27,976 nucleotides of DNA, from assembly GCA_900550565.1 (NCBI GenBank), contig URSG01000011.1:1-27976 (forward strand), read 5' to 3'. The stretch is from an uncultured Rickettsiales bacterium (GTDB taxonomy: Bacteria; Pseudomonadota; Alphaproteobacteria; Rs-D84). Position numbers and translations under genes: made by a program. The notes beneath the pieces were generated by a model. It was not told where the DNA came from. It saw only the letters and a list, made by a program, of their open reading frames with translations, and made no database searches. Each line of letters begins with the position of its first letter. Position 1 is the first letter of the stretch. Shown here piece after piece: positions 6,479 through 14,788 of this stretch.

Positions 6479-6826
6479 ATGTATAATTCAGATAATGTTT
6501 TTGCAAAAATCATCGCTGGGCAAATCCCGTGCAAGACGGTCTATTCCGACGAATACGCGTTGGCGTTTTTTGATGTCAGCCCACGCGCCAAGACGCACGT
6601 TCTGGTCGTGCCACGTGGCGAATATACAGATATTTACGATTTTACCGCGCACGCGCCGGCGGAATTACAGCGCGGATTCTGGGCTGCGGTGCGTAAAACC
6701 GTGGACACATTGGGACTGGGCGGTAATTTTCGCGCCGTCGCAAACACAGGCGCAGGTGCCGGTCAATCCGTTTTCCACTTTCATTTGCATATTATGAGTG
6801 ATGAACGATTCAAAACAGATTTTTAA
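6479..6826 (+). CDS. HIT-family nucleotide hydrolase
   Basis: 115 aa. It contains the HIT active site HFHLH near residues 99-103, preceded by NTGAGAGQSV, and the N-terminal FAKIIAGQIPCKTVYSDEYALAFFDVSPRAKTHVLVVP block shared by HinT-type purine nucleoside phosphoramidases. AGGGGGC lies 6 nt before ATG 6479, and a perfect TATAAT sits at 6441-6446. The last 26 bases overlap the DUF167 gene in another frame, so the two are likely translated from one mRNA. Confidence 0.93.
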   Translation: MYNSDNVFAKIIAGQIPCKTVYSDEYALAFFDVSPRAKTHVLVVPRGEYTDIYDFTAHAPAELQRGFWAAVRKTVDTLGLGGNFRAVANTGAGAGQSVFHFHLHIMSDERFKTDF

Positions 6827-7031
6827 GGTTCGTGTTATCCCACGTGCGCGACAGAACAGTGTTGATGTCACGCCTGATGGCACGGTTCGCGTTCATACGA
6901 CCGCTGTGCCGGCCGATGGTGCGGCAAATGCGGCGGTAATAAAAATGCTGGCCCGGCATTTTGATGTTCCCAAGACCAGCATTAAAATCGTCCGTGGCGC
7001 ATCCGCCCGTGACAAAGTTGTCCAAATTTAA
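6801..7031 (+). CDS. DUF167 (YggU-like) protein
   Basis: 76 aa from ATG 6801 (GTG 6798 is the immediate in-frame alternative). It matches the DUF167 pattern: KVRVIPRARQNSV, VRVHTTAVPADGAANAAVIKMLA, and KTSIKIVRGASARDKVVQI. The function of the family is not established. There is no clear Shine-Dalgarno; the start lies 26 bp inside the upstream HIT gene, consistent with translational coupling. Its stop codon overlaps that of the convergent LOG-family gene (7028-7031), with no room for a terminator. Confidence 0.88.
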   Translation: MNDSKQIFKVRVIPRARQNSVDVTPDGTVRVHTTAVPADGAANAAVIKMLARHFDVPKTSIKIVRGASARDKVVQI

Positions 7032-7576
7032 TAGTTTTTAATTTCGCGTTCCAATTCTTCTGGTGTTGCAGTGATACGAATATTATAATCGCGAACATCT
7101 TCAATAAATCCGCAATTTTGCATGTGTACAAACAGACTTGCAAACGGCGACCAGAAATTGTCAGTGTTCAAAAAGAACAACGGCTTTTTAGTTTCGCCAA
7201 TCTGTTGCATTGTCATAATATCGGTCAATTCGTTCAGTGTTCCGATGCCACCTGGTAAAATAATAAACGCATCAGACAATTCATACATACGCTGTTTGCG
7301 TTCGTTGACACCGTTGACAACCTGGACATGAACACCCACATGAACAGGTTCTTGTTTTGCAACAACGTTATGCGTAGAAACCCCAATCACTTCGCCCCCG
7401 GCGTTCAATGCGCCATTTGCAACCGTCCCCATCAGACCAACATCGCCACCGCCAAATACCATACGAATACCATTGTGCGCCAACATTTCACCAACCAACG
7501 CCGCATCGCGCGCAAACGATGTTTCAGTTCCAAATTCGTGTCCGCAATAAACCGCCATAGATTTTAATTTTGTCAT
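7028..7576 (-). CDS. LOG-family protein (putative nucleoside 5'-monophosphate phosphoribohydrolase)
   Basis: 182 aa, usual length for the TIGR00730/LOG family. Nucleotide-binding pattern FGGGDVGLMG near residues 41-50 and the catalytic PGGIGTLNEL near 108-117 are present. LOG enzymes release the base from cytokinin or AMP-type nucleotides; in bacteria many act on AMP or purine/pyrimidine monophosphates, so the substrate is open. AAAGGA lies about 9-12 nt before ATG 7576. It converges on the HIT-DUF167 pair with overlapping stop codons. Confidence 0.9.
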   Translation of the reverse strand: MTKLKSMAVYCGHEFGTETSFARDAALVGEMLAHNGIRMVFGGGDVGLMGTVANGALNAGGEVIGVSTHNVVAKQEPVHVGVHVQVVNGVNERKQRMYELSDAFIILPGGIGTLNELTDIMTMQQIGETKKPLFFLNTDNFWSPFASLFVHMQNCGFIEDVRDYNIRITATPEELEREIKNY

Positions 7577-7632
7577 TTGTCTTTTTCCTTTTTCTCTTTA
7601 TTTTTGCGAATTATAGCATAAAATGACTTAAA

Positions 7633-8613
7633 ATGAATAAGAAATTTATTAAATTTATGAACGATTTTTCCAATCAACGCCTGGCCGTGGCGGTCAGTGG
7701 GGGCGTTGATTCGGTGTGCCTGTTGTGTTGGCTGGACGAAATCGGTGCAAAACCGATTGCCCTGCACGTAAATCATAAATTGCGCGCCGCCGCCGAGATT
7801 GAGGCCCAATATGTTCGCGATTTATGCACTGCGCGTGGAATTGAATTTCATATTTTTGACTGGACAGGAAACAAACCAACCACTGGGTTAGAGGCCGCCG
7901 CGCGCACTGCGCGATACACGTTTATGACAGATTGGTGCCGCGAGAATAATATTGACGCGCTGTTGGTTGCACACCAGGCCGATGACCAGATTGAAACGTT
8001 TTTAATGAACCTGGGGCGTGGCAGTGGGCTGGCCGGACTGGCGGCGATGCGGCCTGTTTCAATCCGCGACGGGGTAAAGATTGTGCGCCCACTGTTGGGT
8101 GTATGGCGGCGCGAATTACAGCAATATTGTGACACGCATAATATCAAATACTTTACCGACGAAATGAACAACGACGAACGTTATACCCGTGTGCGTATTC
8201 GCAAAAACCGCCACCTGTTATCAGAAAAACTGGGGATTTCAGACGAACGCATTTTGTTGGCAACCCAGAACCTGGGGCGTGTGCGCGACGCGATGGACAC
8301 AGACGTTGCAAATCTGGTGGCGTCTGTGATAAATGGACGGCGCGCGATGTTCACAGATTCTTTTCTGTTTGACCAGGACTATAATATTAGGTTAAAGTTC
8401 ATCGGAACGCTGATTCAACAAATTGGGGGGGACAATTATCAGCCACGCTTGAATTCGCTGCGCCGCGCACTAAATAATTTGCAAGATGATTGTAAATTCA
8501 CACTGGGGCATTGCACCGTGCGTCGCCTGGGCAATCGGATTTTAATCGTTCCCGAAGGGGCAAAAACAAGTTTTAGGACAAGATATGGAAAAACAAACAT
8601 TAAAAAACAGTAA
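7633..8613 (+). CDS. tilS: tRNA(Ile)-lysidine synthase
   Basis: 326 aa. The N-type ATP-pyrophosphatase loop SGGVDS is at residues 22-27, followed by HVNHKLR and HQADDQIETFLMNLGRGSGLAGLAAM, all typical of TilS, which converts C34 of the CAU-anticodon tRNA-Ile to lysidine. The N-terminal catalytic domain is complete, while the C-terminal substrate-binding part is short. ATG 7633 lacks a Shine-Dalgarno and has a TAAAAT (7619-7624) 8 nt upstream, so it may be leaderless. The gene overlaps ftsH by 29 bp, the conserved tilS-ftsH arrangement of proteobacteria. Confidence 0.93.
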   Translation: MNKKFIKFMNDFSNQRLAVAVSGGVDSVCLLCWLDEIGAKPIALHVNHKLRAAAEIEAQYVRDLCTARGIEFHIFDWTGNKPTTGLEAAARTARYTFMTDWCRENNIDALLVAHQADDQIETFLMNLGRGSGLAGLAAMRPVSIRDGVKIVRPLLGVWRRELQQYCDTHNIKYFTDEMNNDERYTRVRIRKNRHLLSEKLGISDERILLATQNLGRVRDAMDTDVANLVASVINGRRAMFTDSFLFDQDYNIRLKFIGTLIQQIGGDNYQPRLNSLRRALNNLQDDCKFTLGHCTVRRLGNRILIVPEGAKTSFRTRYGKTNIKKQ

Positions 8614-10468
8614 AAAATCAACACGTCGCGACAGTTCTATGATTTTCGTCGCGGTATTTGCGGTATTGTTTATCGCACTGGGGTTGCGTGGATTTATCGG
8701 CGGCGGTATGCCAGGCGGAATTATTGGAAATTCAGGCACCGTGACAAAACCTGTTGAATTATCGTTCTCGGACATTCTGCGTCGCGAAGCGGACATTAAA
8801 ACAATGAAAATCCGCGGTTCTGATGCAACCGGCACATTGCGTGACGGCACGCCGTTTAACGCGACAATTACATACGACCCAGAAATGCTGGCGAAATTAT
8901 CGGCGAACGGCGCGTCTATATCCATTGACGCGTCTAAAAGCACGATGGAATACCTGGGGATGTGGTTCCCGATTATACTGGGATTATTCTTTATGTGGTG
9001 GATTTTTCGCGGTATGCGCGGTGGCGCAGGCGGAATTACACGTGGCCTGGCGCAACAAAATCCAACAAAAATTACAACTGGCAAACCCAAAACAACGTTT
9101 GCAGATGTTGCCGGTATTGATTCTGAAAAACAAGAGTTGATGGAAGTTGTAGATTTCCTGAAAAACAAAGATAAATTTACCGCCGTTGGCGCACGCGTGC
9201 CACGTGGCGTGTTGCTGTCTGGCGAACCTGGGACAGGTAAAACACTGTTGGCGCGTGCCATCGCAGGCGAAGCGAACGTCCCGTTCTTTGCCGCATCAGG
9301 CAGTGATTTTTCCGGCATCATCGTTGGCCTGGGCGTTGCGAAAATCAAAGAAATATTTGAAATGGCAAAACGTAATGCGCCGTGCATACTGTTCATTGAT
9401 GAAATTGACGCAATCGGACAACGACGCAGCACGGGTTCGTTCAATGACCAAGACCGCGAACAGACATTAAATCAATTACTGATTGAAATGGACGGTTTCG
9501 CCAACGACACAGGTATCATTGTGATTGGCGCGACCAATCGTCCAGATATGCTGGATTCTGCGCTGTTGCGTCCGGGACGCTTTGACCGCCAGGTGTATAT
9601 TGAATTACCCGATATGGCCGGCCGTCGCGCGATACTGGATTTATATGCCAAAAAGATAAAGGTTGGCCCAGATGTCAATCTGCAAGATGTGGCGCGTGGA
9701 ACAACCGGTTTTTCAGGGGCAGATTTGGAAAATCTGTTAAATGAATCCGCACTGCACGCGGTTCGCAACGGGCGCAACGAAATCGCCCCGGCCGACCTGG
9801 ACGAAGCGCGCGACAAAATATTGATGGGCCCACGCAAGGCACGCAAAATGCGCCCCGAAGATATTAAACTGACCGCCTATCACGAGGCTGGACACGCATT
9901 TGTCAGCCAGATGTATGCCGACATCACAGACCCAATTCACAAGGCGACAATTATTCCACGTGGACGCGCACTGGGTATGGTGCAGCACCTGCCGATTGAT
10001 GACAAGGTGTCTATGACCATTGCCGAGGTTCGTGCGAATCTGGCCATCGCATTGGCCGGACGCAGTGCCGAAGAAGTATTTTTTGGCCCGAACAAAATCA
10101 CAACTGGCGCAGAAAGCGATATTGCCATGGCAACACGCCTGGCCCGGTATTCAATCACGACAGCAGGCCTGTCGCCACGCGTCGGGTTGGCCGCAATCAG
10201 CCAGGTGACGAATTTCGGCAATCGCGCAGCACTGGAAAACGCGTCTGAAAAAACCGCTGAACTGGTTGACACAGAAATCAAGGCGTGGTTGGACGCCGCG
10301 CACGCAGATGCGAAAAAATTGCTGACCAAAAACCGCGCAACGGTTGAACGGTTGGCAAAAGAACTGCTGAAACGCGAAACACTGACCGGCGCAGAAATCA
10401 AAGAAATTATTTCTGGCAAGGTAAAAAAAACAACCACCAAGCCCCGTGCAATAAAAAATGCAAAATAA
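8585..10468 (+). CDS. ftsH: ATP-dependent zinc metalloprotease FtsH
   Basis: 627 aa. Inner-membrane AAA+ protease: TM1 about 19-38, periplasmic loop, TM2 about 124-142, Walker A GEPGTGKT (213-220), Walker B ILFIDEIDA (268-276), second region of homology ATNRPDMLDSALLRPGRFDRQ, zinc site HEAGH (433-437) and third ligand Asp512. Oddity: the pore-loop motif, normally M-F-V-G, reads I-I-V-G (245-248), so the conserved aromatic Phe (E. coli F228) is Ile. AGGACA precedes the ATG, which lies inside the 3' end of tilS. The MBL gene starts within the last 11 bp of ftsH, making a three-gene translationally coupled operon. Confidence 0.96.
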   Translation: MEKQTLKNSKKSTRRDSSMIFVAVFAVLFIALGLRGFIGGGMPGGIIGNSGTVTKPVELSFSDILRREADIKTMKIRGSDATGTLRDGTPFNATITYDPEMLAKLSANGASISIDASKSTMEYLGMWFPIILGLFFMWWIFRGMRGGAGGITRGLAQQNPTKITTGKPKTTFADVAGIDSEKQELMEVVDFLKNKDKFTAVGARVPRGVLLSGEPGTGKTLLARAIAGEANVPFFAASGSDFSGIIVGLGVAKIKEIFEMAKRNAPCILFIDEIDAIGQRRSTGSFNDQDREQTLNQLLIEMDGFANDTGIIVIGATNRPDMLDSALLRPGRFDRQVYIELPDMAGRRAILDLYAKKIKVGPDVNLQDVARGTTGFSGADLENLLNESALHAVRNGRNEIAPADLDEARDKILMGPRKARKMRPEDIKLTAYHEAGHAFVSQMYADITDPIHKATIIPRGRALGMVQHLPIDDKVSMTIAEVRANLAIALAGRSAEEVFFGPNKITTGAESDIAMATRLARYSITTAGLSPRVGLAAISQVTNFGNRAALENASEKTAELVDTEIKAWLDAAHADAKKLLTKNRATVERLAKELLKRETLTGAEIKEIISGKVKKTTTKPRAIKNAK

Positions 10469-11156
10469 CGACGTTAAATTTGAAATTATCCATATCCAGC
10501 CAGAAAACACTAATTCTGTTCTGGTGACGCGTGGCCCAGATGCCGTGGTCTTTGACCCGTGGGGACGCGCAGACGATTGGATAAAATTACTGGACGGACG
10601 CGGATTACATTTGCGCGCAATCTATGCAACACACGGACACAGCGACCATATTTCTGGGGCCCCAGAATTGGCGGCGCACTATGACGTTGCGTGGTATATG
10701 AACCATCGTGATTTAGAACTGATTACGTGGGGAAATATGTTGCTGGAATATTTCAATATGCCGAAAATTCCATCTGATTTTCGCCGGCCTGAAAATTTAA
10801 CCGCCGGGACGCGTGAAATTCTGGGCGGAATAAAAATGGACGTAATTGCCACGCCGGGACACTCGGCCGGTGGTATGATGTTTTATTTCCCAGAATATGG
10901 AATTTTATTATCAGGCGACACAATATTTCGCGACACGGTTGGACGAACCGACCTACCCACGGGAAACAGCGACGATTTACGGGCGTCTGTTGCCGCATTG
11001 CGCGATATGAATTTGCCGGACGAAACCTATGTCGTTCACGGACACGGGGTTGATTCAACCATAAAAATGTTGCGACACCATAACCCATTTTTCGGTGGCG
11101 AAAAATGTGGGTGCTGTCATCACTGTGATTGCGGTGGTGATTGTGGCTGCAAATAA
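10458..11156 (+). CDS. MBL-fold hydrolase (glyoxalase II-like) with Cys/His-rich tail
   Basis: 232 aa. The metallo-beta-lactamase metal motif HGHSDH is followed by TPGHSAGG, GDTIF-DTVGRTDLP and the terminal HGHG, the pattern of YcbL/GloB-type thioester hydrolases. The last 16 residues are remarkable: Cys at 217, 219, 220, 223, 225, 229 and 231 plus His at 221 and 222, resembling a metallothionein-like metal clamp, beyond the normal end of the fold. The start codon overlaps ftsH by 11 bp with no clear Shine-Dalgarno, suggesting coupled translation. The stop codon directly abuts that of convergent prmC. Substrate unknown. Confidence 0.9.
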   Translation: MQNNDVKFEIIHIQPENTNSVLVTRGPDAVVFDPWGRADDWIKLLDGRGLHLRAIYATHGHSDHISGAPELAAHYDVAWYMNHRDLELITWGNMLLEYFNMPKIPSDFRRPENLTAGTREILGGIKMDVIATPGHSAGGMMFYFPEYGILLSGDTIFRDTVGRTDLPTGNSDDLRASVAALRDMNLPDETYVVHGHGVDSTIKMLRHHNPFFGGEKCGCCHHCDCGGDCGCK

Positions 11157-11936
11157 TTATTGAATAACCTGGAACACTAAAACGCGTTCAATTCCGGCCA
11201 GGTCACGTTCAGAACGCAAAAAATTCCAACCCGCACGCGTGAAAATATCACGCACCGTGGCATCCTGGCCAGCACCAATTTCCAAATATATCTTGCCCCC
11301 GGGGCGCATCCAACGCCACGCATTTGGCGCGATTGATTCGTATGCCGCCAATCCATTATTTGACGCGTATAACGCCATATCTGGGTCGTGCGCCGCACCA
11401 GCGTCCACACGCACATCACCGCGCGCAATATACGGTGGATTAGATACGATTATATCAAACGCCTGGGGTGGGACTGCGCGCGGATTGTCAAACCGATTGC
11501 GAATTACGCGCACACGTTCCCCCAGCCCTAAATCACGCATATTTGCACGCGCCACGCGCACTGCGCCATACGACGAATCAATCGCCACGCCTGTGGCACC
11601 ATGAATATTTTTGACCAACGCGCCGATTATGCACCCGGTGCCAGTTCCTAAATCCAGAATACGCGGCGCATCATTTGCGCCACAATCGGCAATTACCGCC
11701 GCGACCAGTGTTTCTGTGTCTGGGCGTGGGTCCAAGGTATGGCGATTTGTCCTGAATTTCAGGCCATAAAACCACTTTTGCCCGATGATTTTCGCAACAG
11801 GCACCCCACGACGCAACTGGCGCGCCATACGCCACACATTAAAATATGATAAATTTTTAGTATTTTCAGTAATAATCCGTGCCGCCCGAATTCCCCCGGC
11901 ACAATTTAAAATTGTGAACGCTTGATTTATTTTCAT
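11157..11936 (-). CDS. prmC: Release-factor glutamine methyltransferase
   Basis: 259 aa from ATG 11936. It methylates the GGQ glutamine of RF1/RF2 using SAM. Support: SAM-binding DLGTGTGC (about residues 95-102), catalytic/substrate NPPY (166-169), the PRPDTETLV block just before the Rossmann fold, and an N-terminal helical domain. A longer frame to 11957 would run through the -10 box. The chosen start is 6 nt from a TATAAT on the minus strand (11943-11948), with no Shine-Dalgarno. Its convergent neighbour ends at the adjacent base. Confidence 0.92.
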   Translation of the reverse strand: MKINQAFTILNCAGGIRAARIITENTKNLSYFNVWRMARQLRRGVPVAKIIGQKWFYGLKFRTNRHTLDPRPDTETLVAAVIADCGANDAPRILDLGTGTGCIIGALVKNIHGATGVAIDSSYGAVRVARANMRDLGLGERVRVIRNRFDNPRAVPPQAFDIIVSNPPYIARGDVRVDAGAAHDPDMALYASNNGLAAYESIAPNAWRWMRPGGKIYLEIGAGQDATVRDIFTRAGWNFLRSERDLAGIERVLVFQVIQ

Positions 11937-11970
11937 AAGTCCATTATAATCGGTCACATGAAAAAAGCAA
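11922..11970. promoter_or_regulatory. Bidirectional leaderless promoter with shared palindromic -10
   Basis: ATTATAAT at 11943-11950 contains TATAAT on both strands. Plus strand: TTGATT 11922-11927, 17 bp, TATAAT 11945-11950, 7 bp, ATG 11958. Minus strand: TTGCTT 11965-11970, 16 bp, TATAAT 11943-11948, 6 bp, ATG 11936. Each -35 box lies inside the other gene's coding sequence. Confidence 0.7.
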
Positions 11971-13220
11971 AAGATATTATGAACCCAAATAATCTGTCAA
12001 AAATTGTCCTGGCACTGGCGGCGGTTGCGGTCGTGTTGGCAATTATTGTCGTCGTATTCTTTCGCGCGCCTGGGGCGATTCCTGGCCTGGGGCGTGGCAA
12101 CGAATGCAAAAATGTTGTAATGGTCGCGTCGGGCGACACGTTGTCAAAACTGTTGATTGAACAGGGACTGACCAATAATGACGTTGACGCGATTGCGCGC
12201 GTTCTGAAATCAGATGCGTCAATAACAACGTTGCGTGCAAACAACGATAAAATTGAATTTGTCCGCGATGATAACGATGCCCCTGTGTCCAAGATTGTGA
12301 TTATTCCGTCCCCCTGGCGTCAGGTGGAACTGACGTGTGGCGATGGTGGCAACTGGGAATGCAAGACGGTTGACATTGAACGCGATGTTCGCGTGGTGTA
12401 TAAATCGGGCGAAATTCTGGACGGGGACAGTTTTTATTTGGCCGGTATGCGCGCTGGGATTCCTGCGGGAATTTTGGCCGACGTGTATGATTTGCTGGCA
12501 TTTGAAATGGACTTTGAACGTGATATTCGTGCCGGCCAGAAATTCTCGGTCTTGTATGAAGAAAACTTTTCTGGGGGCCAGAAAATTGACAACGGCCGCG
12601 TTTTGGCGGTTCAGTTCCAGGCACTGCGTGGGAACGTCAAAATGTATCGTTTCCGTAAATCTGACGGCACATCGGGCTATTATGACGAAGATGGCAATGG
12701 CGCAATAAAATCACTGAAACGTACCCCAATAAACAACGCAAAAATCACCAGCAGTTTTTCTGGCCGACGCAAGCACCCAGTTCTGGGATTTACCCGTGCG
12801 CACAAGGGCGTGGATTTCCGCGCGTCAACTGGGACGCCGATTCCGGCCGCCGGTGCAGGTCGCGTTGTTGCACGTGGATATAATCGCGGACACGGAAACT
12901 TTATAAAACTGCGTCACAACGGTTCGTATGAAACATTGTATGCACATATGTCACGTTTTGCCAAGGGCGTCGTTGTTGGCACAACTGTACGCCAGGGTCA
13001 AACCGTCGGCTACGTTGGTTCAACCGGTCTGTCCACGGGGCCACATTTGCACTATGAAATTATCAAGAACGGCAAACACGTCAATCCAATGACGGTGAAA
13101 TTGCCGGCAATCAGTAATCTGGATTCTGCAAATAAAAAGAAATTCTTGGAATATCGCAAGACGCTGGACGCGGCGATGGAACGTATGGGGGACAACCCAA
13201 ATTTGTATATCCAATTATAA
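11958..13220 (+). CDS. Membrane-anchored M23 peptidoglycan endopeptidase
   Basis: 420 aa from ATG 11958. An N-terminal TM anchor lies at about residues 14-36. Next comes a LysM-like/opacity-associated region (VMVASGDTLSKLL), a second domain, and a C-terminal M23 (LytM) domain. Zinc ligands are complete: H282-x3-D286 in AHKGVDF, His330 in LYAHM, and HLH 363-365 in GPHLHYE. This architecture matches MepM/YebA-type DD-endopeptidases that open cross-links for wall growth; it complements the PBP at 22886 and the RlpA-like protein at the left edge. A bidirectional terminator follows. Translation is predicted leaderless. Confidence 0.92.
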   Translation: MKKAKDIMNPNNLSKIVLALAAVAVVLAIIVVVFFRAPGAIPGLGRGNECKNVVMVASGDTLSKLLIEQGLTNNDVDAIARVLKSDASITTLRANNDKIEFVRDDNDAPVSKIVIIPSPWRQVELTCGDGGNWECKTVDIERDVRVVYKSGEILDGDSFYLAGMRAGIPAGILADVYDLLAFEMDFERDIRAGQKFSVLYEENFSGGQKIDNGRVLAVQFQALRGNVKMYRFRKSDGTSGYYDEDGNGAIKSLKRTPINNAKITSSFSGRRKHPVLGFTRAHKGVDFRASTGTPIPAAGAGRVVARGYNRGHGNFIKLRHNGSYETLYAHMSRFAKGVVVGTTVRQGQTVGYVGSTGLSTGPHLHYEIIKNGKHVNPMTVKLPAISNLDSANKKKFLEYRKTLDAAMERMGDNPNLYIQL

Positions 13221-13221
13221 A

Positions 13222-13250
13222 AAATGGGGCGTTGCCCCGTTTTTTATTTT
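13222..13250. terminator. Bidirectional terminator between M23 and GNAT genes
   Basis: GGGGC-GTT-GCCCC hairpin (13226-13238) with A run on the left and T run on the right. Confidence 0.85.
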
Positions 13251-13254
13251 TTAA

Positions 13255-14010
13255 TTATTTTGTTTTCTGGGGTTTTGGCATTGTGGCCAAGCGCATAAAT
13301 TCGCGTTCCAGACACGCCTTTAACCGCGGACTGTTGTTATGTGGCGCGACGTGAATTTCGGGTAATGCACCCTGCTCTTGTATTCCGTATGCGATGATTT
13401 CAGATTTTTCATTGAAATAGACCAATGCGTTCGCGTGTTCCTGATTTATCAATTTATAATCAAATGTTGCCTGGTATGCCGATGCAATTTCACGACAACG
13501 GTTGCGAACCTTGGGCAGTGCATAAAACATCGGTACCACTGTACACGCAGGTTGTTTTGCCACCTGTTTTAACATATTGTTTGACAGCGTTGCCCCAACA
13601 GGAATCTGGGAATATCCCATTTTACAATAGAACTGGACCGCGTGCGCCAAAGAAATCAATTCAATATTTTTAGCACCGATAATACGTTCCACCTGGGCCA
13701 ACAATCTGCGCCCGACACCACGTCCCTGGTATTCTGGGCGAACATACAAACCGTACACGCATACGTCGCCGTCAAAACAACCGCCACGGGCAAACCCAAT
13801 CATTTCGTTAATATCATACGCCGCAAATGCGAATTTCGCCCCAGACAACGTCCAATACCGTTTCAGGTCGCGTTTAACCCACAAATCTTCGTCTGGGGAC
13901 AATGAAAACTTATAGTTGTGTTCCAACGCCGCCGCACGAATACTGATAAAATCGTCCCAAATTTGGGGCGCAGCCTGGTTAAATATAGGAAAGATTTTTA
14001 TATCACTCAT
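13255..14010 (-). CDS. GNAT-family N-acetyltransferase
   Basis: 251 aa from ATG 14010. The acetyl-CoA loop is clear: VCVYGLYVRPEYQGRGVGRRLLAQVE (R-x-x-G-x-G/A motif, Q/R-G-x-G), followed by the LISLAHAVQFYCKMGY block typical of motif B. The C-terminal 100 residues do not resemble a second standard GNAT domain that I recognise. Substrate unknown. ATG 14010 is chosen because a near-consensus promoter ends 7 nt upstream; the longer frame to 14085 would run through it. The upstream lipoprotein gene ends at 14042, so its stop codon overlaps this gene's -35 box. Confidence 0.85.
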   Translation of the reverse strand: MSDIKIFPIFNQAAPQIWDDFISIRAAALEHNYKFSLSPDEDLWVKRDLKRYWTLSGAKFAFAAYDINEMIGFARGGCFDGDVCVYGLYVRPEYQGRGVGRRLLAQVERIIGAKNIELISLAHAVQFYCKMGYSQIPVGATLSNNMLKQVAKQPACTVVPMFYALPKVRNRCREIASAYQATFDYKLINQEHANALVYFNEKSEIIAYGIQEQGALPEIHVAPHNNSPRLKACLEREFMRLATMPKPQKTK

Positions 14011-14046
14011 ATTGACAAATATAATATACAAAATATTTTTGTCAAT
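14011..14046 (-). promoter_or_regulatory. GNAT promoter within a 9-bp inverted repeat
   Basis: Minus strand: consensus TTGACA (14040-14045), 16 bp, TATATT (14018-14023), 7 bp, ATG 14010. ATTGACAAA (14011-14019) and TTTGTCAAT (14038-14046) form an inverted repeat bracketing the core promoter, a possible operator. Confidence 0.7.
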
Positions 14047-14782
14047 ATCTGATTTCAAGATTTTTAAAATCGCTGTGCGTTGCATCCTGGACGACTATAA
14101 TATCCGTGGCGCGCGCGATTTTTGCCGTCAACTGCATTGGAACAACGCGGTCACGTGTGCCGACATAGTGCGTCTGGGGAACATCAGGCAATTTATCCAT
14201 ATCCACCGACCGCGTCAATGGCGCGTCGCCAAAATACGACGTCCAGGCATTATGATTCAAAACACCGGCAACCGTGACCCAGCGCGTGACATTTATATCA
14301 GGATTACGCGTTATCACCAGCCCAGACACCATCGCGCCCCCAGAATACCCAACCAACACAATCGGGTGCGTGCCGGCCACAGATTTTATTGTTGTTGTCA
14401 TCGCGTCAATTATATCTGATGAAAAACGCCCGTCGGTCCAATCGTGACGCGTGCACGCGTCTGACATAATAAACTGGCACGGGCGCGCGACATAGACGAC
14501 GTTTGCCGATGTATCCCGGGCCACTAAATCACGCACAAATTTGCCGCGCGGCGTCGGGTCAGACGATGGTCGCCCGTTTGGCCGAAAAGACTGGCCGTCG
14601 CCTTCTATGTAAATATGGATTGGGGCGTCTGGGGTCGGGTCTGTAATTTTTTGTAGTGTGGCGATTTGGTATTTGCCTGCGTCAACCGTCACAGGCACGA
14701 ACCCAGATTCTGGCCAACGTGGCGCACGCGCGCAACCGCACACAAACAAAACAGACAAAAAATAAACCAAACGCACACTCAT
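14042..14782 (-). CDS. Lipoprotein with alpha/beta-hydrolase fold
   Basis: 246 aa from ATG 14782. Short signal peptide with a lipobox-like V-C-G-C ending at Cys17, so probably lipidated. The hydrolase triad is readable: nucleophile Ser147 in GYSGGA, Asp211 in GTRDRVVP and His236 in DATHSDF. An Asn/Gly-rich IYIEGDG near residue 57-63 supplies a plausible oxyanion region. Likely an esterase or lipase acting in the envelope; substrate unknown. The chosen start sits 6 nt after TATGAT, while the longer frame to 14845 crosses the promoter and lacks a signal peptide at its N-terminus. Confidence 0.75.
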   Translation of the reverse strand: MSVRLVYFLSVLFVCGCARAPRWPESGFVPVTVDAGKYQIATLQKITDPTPDAPIHIYIEGDGQSFRPNGRPSSDPTPRGKFVRDLVARDTSANVVYVARPCQFIMSDACTRHDWTDGRFSSDIIDAMTTTIKSVAGTHPIVLVGYSGGAMVSGLVITRNPDINVTRWVTVAGVLNHNAWTSYFGDAPLTRSVDMDKLPDVPQTHYVGTRDRVVPMQLTAKIARATDIIVVQDATHSDFKNLEIRY

Positions 14783-14788
14783 CACACA

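Noticed and set aside
8542..9444. 300-codon minus-strand frame opposite tilS/ftsH
   Set aside because: Antisense shadow of ftsH driven by codon bias; no recognisable domain or start signals.
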